Of a stretch of 44,035 bases of DNA, positions 40,038 to 44,035 are shown piece by piece. Numbering within the stretch: the first letter of the stretch is position 1; each line of letters opens with the position of its first letter. Source of the DNA: Defluviitaleaceae bacterium (GTDB lineage Bacteria; Bacillota; Clostridia; Lachnospirales; WRAX01); contig WRAC01000019.1 in assembly GCA_009780415.1 (NCBI GenBank), positions 1 through 44,035 of the forward strand, in the 5' to 3' direction. The notes beneath the pieces are model-generated. The model was not told the DNA's origin. It was given only the letters and a program-made list of their open reading frames with translations, and did no database searches. The translations under genes and the position numbers were made by a program.

Positions 40038-40244
40038 ATGCAATCAGTGATAAAAATTGAAGGCATGTCCTGCTCACATTGTGAAAACGCAGTTAAGGAA
40101 GCAATTTTAAGGCTTAGCGGCGTATCGCAAGTCATTGTTAGTTTAAAAGAAAAAAATGCCGCCATAATTCATAATGGGCGGGCGTCTATGGAAGATTTTA
40201 AAAACGTAATTGAGGAATTGGGTTTTGACGTTATTTCAACATAA
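40038..40244 (+). CDS. copZ: Copper chaperone (heavy-metal-associated domain protein)
   Basis: 68 residues, one HMA domain. The copper site is GMSCSHC with Cys residues at 12 and 15; the ferredoxin-like fold is complete (VKEAILRLSGVSQVIVSLKEKNAAI to ELGFDVIST). CopZ carries Cu(I) to CopA or to a copper-sensing repressor. GGGAGG lies seven bases before ATG. It belongs with copA, from which one gene separates it. Confidence 0.93.
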   Translation: MQSVIKIEGMSCSHCENAVKEAILRLSGVSQVIVSLKEKNAAIIHNGRASMEDFKNVIEELGFDVIST

Positions 40245-40247
40245 ATA

Positions 40248-40276
40248 TTGTAAATTCGCGGACAATATGGTAAAAT
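40248..40276 (+). promoter_or_regulatory. Sigma-A-type promoter for the secreted 179-residue protein
   Basis: TTGTAA (40248-40253) and TAAAAT (40271-40276) are 17 bases apart, immediately after the copZ stop. Transcription would begin near 40283, 26 bases before ATG. Confidence 0.6.
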
Positions 40277-40308
40277 AGTCAAAAACCACTCGGAGGCCTG
40301 AACTGCAT

Positions 40309-40848
40309 ATGAAAAAAAACTTTCTGACGATTGTTGCCGCTTCGCTCCTGCTTTGCCTGTCCCTTACCGCAAGCGCCCACGCGTCGGGCGTTACGCCGGG
40401 ATCATCCGCCGATCCGCTGGTGTCCCAAAGCTACGTTGACGACAGATTCGAAGAGCTGCTGCAAGAGTACCAGGATTTGCTCAGCAACGTAACCATGCAC
40501 CTGACAGACCGCCACCTGGACATCATCGTTGAGGATGTTATCAGGACCCTTGAAAACACAGGGCATTCTCAAGCTCAGGGCACAACGTTTACGCCGGTGC
40601 ACATGCTGGCCGGGCAGGTTCTTCTGGGCGGCGAGGGCACCGAAATCATCCTGCGCAGCGGTATCGCGACGGCTTATGTGTTCGGGCAGAACGGCTTATC
40701 CGATGTAACACTGGGCAGCGATATCTTTGGCAATGAGCAAGTGCGCCTGAACCACCTCCTTATCGTCCCCCGCGCCGACGGCAGGGGCGTAAGGGCCTCA
40801 ACGGAATGCTGGGTACTGGTCAAAGGCACATACACATTAACAAACTGA
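40309..40848 (+). CDS. Secreted protein of unknown function
   Basis: 179 residues. A signal peptide occupies about 1-26 (MKKNFLTIVAASLLLCLSLTASAHAS, AxA-type cleavage near 23-25). The next part, SQSYVDDRFEELLQEYQDLLSNV, may form a short coiled coil. The C-terminal half is beta-rich (VLLGGEGTEIILRSGIATAYVF, LNHLLIVPRADGRGVRASTECWVLVKGTYT). I do not recognise the family, and no catalytic motif is visible. CGGAGG lies before the ATG, with a promoter upstream. It is followed by the phosphodiester glycosidase gene after 78 bases. Confidence 0.78.
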   Translation: MKKNFLTIVAASLLLCLSLTASAHASGVTPGSSADPLVSQSYVDDRFEELLQEYQDLLSNVTMHLTDRHLDIIVEDVIRTLENTGHSQAQGTTFTPVHMLAGQVLLGGEGTEIILRSGIATAYVFGQNGLSDVTLGSDIFGNEQVRLNHLLIVPRADGRGVRASTECWVLVKGTYTLTN

Positions 40849-40926
40849 TTGCTTTTTGTGATTTATCACGGCGCCCGCGCCATATCCGCGGTTGAAAAAT
40901 AAATTAAATAAAGGCTGATTACGCTA

Positions 40927-43764
40927 ATGCACAACACACTGCCCCAACGCGCTTTGATTTTACTGGGTGTTTTCGCCATCGTCTTTTTCTTGTTTCCACA
41001 TGATATTGCGGCTTTTGAAACCTATTATACGGACACGGCATACGAATACATCTCCAAGGGCGTGGTTTACGAGGAATCCCGCCGCATCACCGATATGGGC
41101 CTTTTGGACGTGTTCGTCCTGCGCATACCCGCCAACGACCCCAACATACTGCTTTCCGCCGCTCCTTCACAGGTTGAGCCGGGGCTGAAAGAAACAGCGT
41201 CAAACCTCCTCCGCGGCACAGGCGCGATAGCCGGAGTAAACGGGGATTATTTCGGCATGGCCGGGTCACACTCCATGCCCTCCGGGCTTCAGGTAGACAT
41301 AAACGGCGTCCGCTCCATCAGCAACAACACCAACATAGGCAGCCGGAGGTTCTCCTCTTTCATGCTTGCCGACGACGGCAACTATTTTATGGACTATGTA
41401 AACGCCTTCATGCTCTTCTTAAATGACGGCGTGGAAAACATACAAATCGGCTCATTGAACAAAGTCTCGGATTTAGCCGGCACTTCCATACTGACGGCGG
41501 ATTTTATGCCGGACACCTCATCAATTGACGAAAGAATCTCAGACGCGGTAAAAATCGTCGTAAGCGGCGGAATAATTACCTATGTCTCCGCTAAGGGCGA
41601 GACGGTCTCCATTCCGCAGGACGGCTATATTGTCATCCTAAGCGGCGCTTATGCCGACGAGGTTATCTGGCAGTTCCGCCCCGGGCAAAGGGCGGAGCTG
41701 GGCATCCACGCCGATTTTAACCTCTGGGGCCTGCAAAGCGCCATCTCCGGCGGCGGCAGAATCCTGATTAACGGACAGCCCGTAAGCGAAGGGCAGCAAT
41801 TCGCCTCAGGCGTTCACCCGCGCACCGCAATCGGTTTAAGTTCCGACCAAAAGGAAATAATCTTAATGGTGGTGGACGGACGCAGCCATTCCGTCGGCGT
41901 GACTCACTACCAGCTTGCCCAGCTTATGCTTGAGGCGGGCGCGTACGACGCCATGCATCTGGACGGCGGAGGCTCATCCGAAATGCTTATAACCCGCGCG
42001 GGCTCAAACGAGCTGTCCATCGTCAATTACCCCAGCGGCGGATTTGAGCGCAGGATAATCAACGCCCTGGGCGTTTATGTCCAGGCCCCCGCCGGCACGC
42101 TCCATTCCCTTGTTATCGAGCTTCCCGAAACCGTAATCCGCTCCGTGCCCAACCGCGTAAGCGTCTACGGGCTGGACGAATACATGCGCCGTATCGACAT
42201 CCCGCATGGGCTTGTAAACATCTTCGCGGACGGCAACAGCAGTTTCACAGCCGACGGCTTTACCGCCCATGAACAGGGCCTGTACACCGTCACGGCAGCA
42301 TACGGGGGCCACACCGCCCAAGCCACCGTATTCGCCACCGAACTTTTTGAGATAATACCCAGCGTTAAGGAAATGAAATCATCCGTAGGCGGTATATATT
42401 TCCTAAACTTTTCAGGCGTCGGGGAAAACGGCAATGTCTTTACCATCGCCCCGTCCTCCGTCTCAGTTGAGGTTTTCCCCGCTTCCCTCGGCTCCGTAAT
42501 GGACGGCGTGTTTATGGCGGAATCTCTCGGCGCGGGTTGGCTGCGCTGCCATATCGGGAGCATAAGCGCCTACGTCCCGCTGTATGTAACCATCCAAGCC
42601 CAATTGATTGACCAGCTCTCGGGAAGCAAGCCTATCCACTTCTCGGCTGTCCCGGAAAGCGCAAACGCCGCCGCGTATTACACGCAAATACCCGACTATT
42701 TCATGCCCGTGGCAACGCTTATGTACCATTTCCAGGAGGCCGACCACACCCAAGCCGCCTACGCGCATTTTTCGGATATAACAAGCACGGCGGCAAGAGG
42801 CTTCCGCCTGTCCGTTTACGGCGACCTTAGCGGCAACTGGCTGCGCGGCAGGGTCGTTGACGCAAACGGCGAGCATTACCTGATTGACTTCGCCCGCGTC
42901 ATTGACTGGGAGGGCTGGAAGGACGTTGAGGTCTGGCTGCCTCCGGACATCGCGTATCCCATAACCCTTGACCGCGTTTACGTCGCCTCAACAAGCGCCG
43001 ACCGCGAAATTAACAGCCAGCTCTGGTTCAGTAACCTCCGCGGCCTTTACGACTACATCGACATGTACCCCGAGGTGATAACGCCTCCCAACGACCGCTT
43101 CCGCGACGATATGCACGTCGTATTCTACGAATTTTCGGACTACGGCTATGACATCACCTTTATGCCGGACGCTTCCGCGCCGTCTGCCGGGCGCGCCCAC
43201 GAAAGCCGCGCCATGGACGTGTTTCTGTTCAACGCCTCCGCCGGCGTATACACGGGCAATTTCACCCAAAGCTTCTACAACGACAGGCATTGGACGCTTT
43301 CCCAAAACCAAACGCACTTGGTTGAATACGCGCCCGAATTCAACAATTTCGGCATAGGCAACCTGTACATCATCCAGCTCACCGCCGCCGCGACGGGCGG
43401 CAACACCGGGCTGATGTTCGCCGACAGAACCCAGTGGGGGCGCATCAAAAACGCCATTGACATGAGCTATACAACAAACATCATGCTGCTGATGGACGAA
43501 AGCCCGCTGCATTTCGCCAACAAAAAGGAGTACGACCTGCTCCACAGCCTTCTGCGCGGCTACGCCAAGCGCGGCTACAATTTCTTCGTCCTCTCGTCCT
43601 GCGGCGCCTCCCCTGAGGTATCTGTTATCGACGGCGTGCGCTACATGCGCTTCGGCCCGCTGTACAGCGACGGCGTGCTGAACGAGGATTTCAGCGTATT
43701 GAGGTTCAGGCTGGGGGATTGGGATATTAAATACAGCATTGAGAATATATTTGAGGGATATTGA
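40927..43764 (+). CDS. Phosphodiester glycosidase-family (NAGPA/DUF2233) secreted protein
   Basis: 945 residues. An N-terminal hydrophobic segment (about 8-24) exports it. The NAGPA-like domain spans about 95-390: AGVNGDYFGMAGSHSMPSGL near its start, AISGGGRILINGQPV, HPRTAIGLSSDQKEIILMVVDGRS, and the signature HLDGGGSSEM. In animals this fold uncovers mannose 6-phosphate; bacterial members act on cell-surface glycopolymers or toxins such as phosphodiester-linked sugars. About 550 further residues form beta-sandwich-like regions without recognised motif, probably for binding. AAAGG lies before ATG. The 3' end is close to a Nudix gene. The substrate is unknown. Confidence 0.9.
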   Translation: MHNTLPQRALILLGVFAIVFFLFPHDIAAFETYYTDTAYEYISKGVVYEESRRITDMGLLDVFVLRIPANDPNILLSAAPSQVEPGLKETASNLLRGTGAIAGVNGDYFGMAGSHSMPSGLQVDINGVRSISNNTNIGSRRFSSFMLADDGNYFMDYVNAFMLFLNDGVENIQIGSLNKVSDLAGTSILTADFMPDTSSIDERISDAVKIVVSGGIITYVSAKGETVSIPQDGYIVILSGAYADEVIWQFRPGQRAELGIHADFNLWGLQSAISGGGRILINGQPVSEGQQFASGVHPRTAIGLSSDQKEIILMVVDGRSHSVGVTHYQLAQLMLEAGAYDAMHLDGGGSSEMLITRAGSNELSIVNYPSGGFERRIINALGVYVQAPAGTLHSLVIELPETVIRSVPNRVSVYGLDEYMRRIDIPHGLVNIFADGNSSFTADGFTAHEQGLYTVTAAYGGHTAQATVFATELFEIIPSVKEMKSSVGGIYFLNFSGVGENGNVFTIAPSSVSVEVFPASLGSVMDGVFMAESLGAGWLRCHIGSISAYVPLYVTIQAQLIDQLSGSKPIHFSAVPESANAAAYYTQIPDYFMPVATLMYHFQEADHTQAAYAHFSDITSTAARGFRLSVYGDLSGNWLRGRVVDANGEHYLIDFARVIDWEGWKDVEVWLPPDIAYPITLDRVYVASTSADREINSQLWFSNLRGLYDYIDMYPEVITPPNDRFRDDMHVVFYEFSDYGYDITFMPDASAPSAGRAHESRAMDVFLFNASAGVYTGNFTQSFYNDRHWTLSQNQTHLVEYAPEFNNFGIGNLYIIQLTAAATGGNTGLMFADRTQWGRIKNAIDMSYTTNIMLLMDESPLHFANKKEYDLLHSLLRGYAKRGYNFFVLSSCGASPEVSVIDGVRYMRFGPLYSDGVLNEDFSVLRFRLGDWDIKYSIENIFEGY

Positions 43765-43771
43765 ACCGGAT

Positions 43772-44035
43772 ATGGACTATATAAAATATATACGCGGAAA
43801 AGTGGGCCGCGACATGATTATTGTGGCCGGCGCGGGCGTTTTTATCTATAAGGACGGGAAAGTGCTTTTGCAAAAACGCAGGGATAACCAGTGCTGGGCG
43901 TTGCACGGCGGCTGTATTAATATCGGCGAAACCGTCGAGGAGGCCGCTAAGCGCGAATTATATGAGGAAACCGGACTTATTGCCGGGAAGCTGGAGCTTT
44001 TGGGCGTGTTTTCTGGCAAGGATATGATATATACA
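43772..44035 (+). CDS. Nudix hydrolase, 3' end outside window
   Basis: 88 codons from ATG 43772 to the last base, no stop. The Nudix box GCINIGETVEEAAKRELYEETGL fits G-x5-E-x7-REUxEExGU. Upstream, VAGAGVFIYKDGKVLLQKRRDNQCWALHGG is the usual lead-in strand. Nudix enzymes hydrolyse nucleoside diphosphates linked to another group; the substrate cannot be told from this part. It begins eight bases after the glycosidase stop, so they may be co-transcribed. Confidence 0.92.
   Translation, partial: MDYIKYIRGKVGRDMIIVAGAGVFIYKDGKVLLQKRRDNQCWALHGGCINIGETVEEAAKRELYEETGLIAGKLELLGVFSGKDMIYT

Overview
The window looks like chromosomal DNA of an anaerobic member of the Clostridia (Bacillota). The signs are strong AGGAGG-type ribosome binding sites, frequent TTG starts, GerM-type and DacF-type envelope genes, a complete-looking core of the lysine-to-butyrate fermentation pathway, a free-standing carboxyltransferase subunit of the pyruvate carboxylase/oxaloacetate decarboxylase type, and an AmrS-type radical SAM enzyme. 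I cannot place it to genus. No rRNA, tRNA, CRISPR array, complete insertion sequence or phage gene was seen, and no stretch over 300 bases lacks a gene.

Layout. Bases 1-10,900 are almost wholly minus strand. rplI-dnaB leads into a WG-repeat/ECF-transporter fusion gene and a SWIM/SNF2 helicase cut by the window edge. Then come a small membrane protein and an envelope-signalling run (response regulator, histidine kinase, GerM-like lipoprotein-type protein, AmrS). A D,D-carboxypeptidase is divergent from it (10,948-11,814). A 164-bp imperfect palindrome follows, then a flavin reductase-like gene. Bases 12,736-17,890 hold the housekeeping run prs-pth-mfd (minus). Next come an orphan substrate-binding lipoprotein, a MoxR/DUF58/membrane-protein cluster preceded by a threonine aldolase, a short Mur-ligase-like gene on plus, and alaS with the carboxyltransferase gene (minus).

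The most interesting block is 28,150-36,212 (plus). An acetyltransferase gene is followed by a lysine riboswitch whose P1 3' strand lies entirely inside the left arm of an intrinsic terminator. This layout predicts that lysine switches the genes ON. Downstream are kal, kce, a small divergent gene pair (a 64-residue protein on minus, a ribbon-helix-helix protein on plus), kdd, kamA, kamD, kamE and a lipoate-ligase-like gene translationally coupled to kamE. Together the products convert L-lysine through beta-lysine, 3,5-diaminohexanoate and 5-amino-3-oxohexanoate towards 3-aminobutyryl-CoA and crotonyl-CoA. The ribbon-helix-helix gene has a perfect 12-bp inverted repeat that covers its start codon and part of its ribosome binding site.

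Bases 36,213-37,000 are a scar-like stretch with a possible ACT-domain remnant, a small unknown gene, a REP-like palindrome and a GNAT gene that has lost both its start codon and its C-terminal half. After it come a copper ATPase gene, a nucleotidyltransferase-like gene and a copper chaperone gene, then a secreted protein of unknown function, a large phosphodiester glycosidase-family protein and the 5' part of a Nudix hydrolase gene that runs out of the window.
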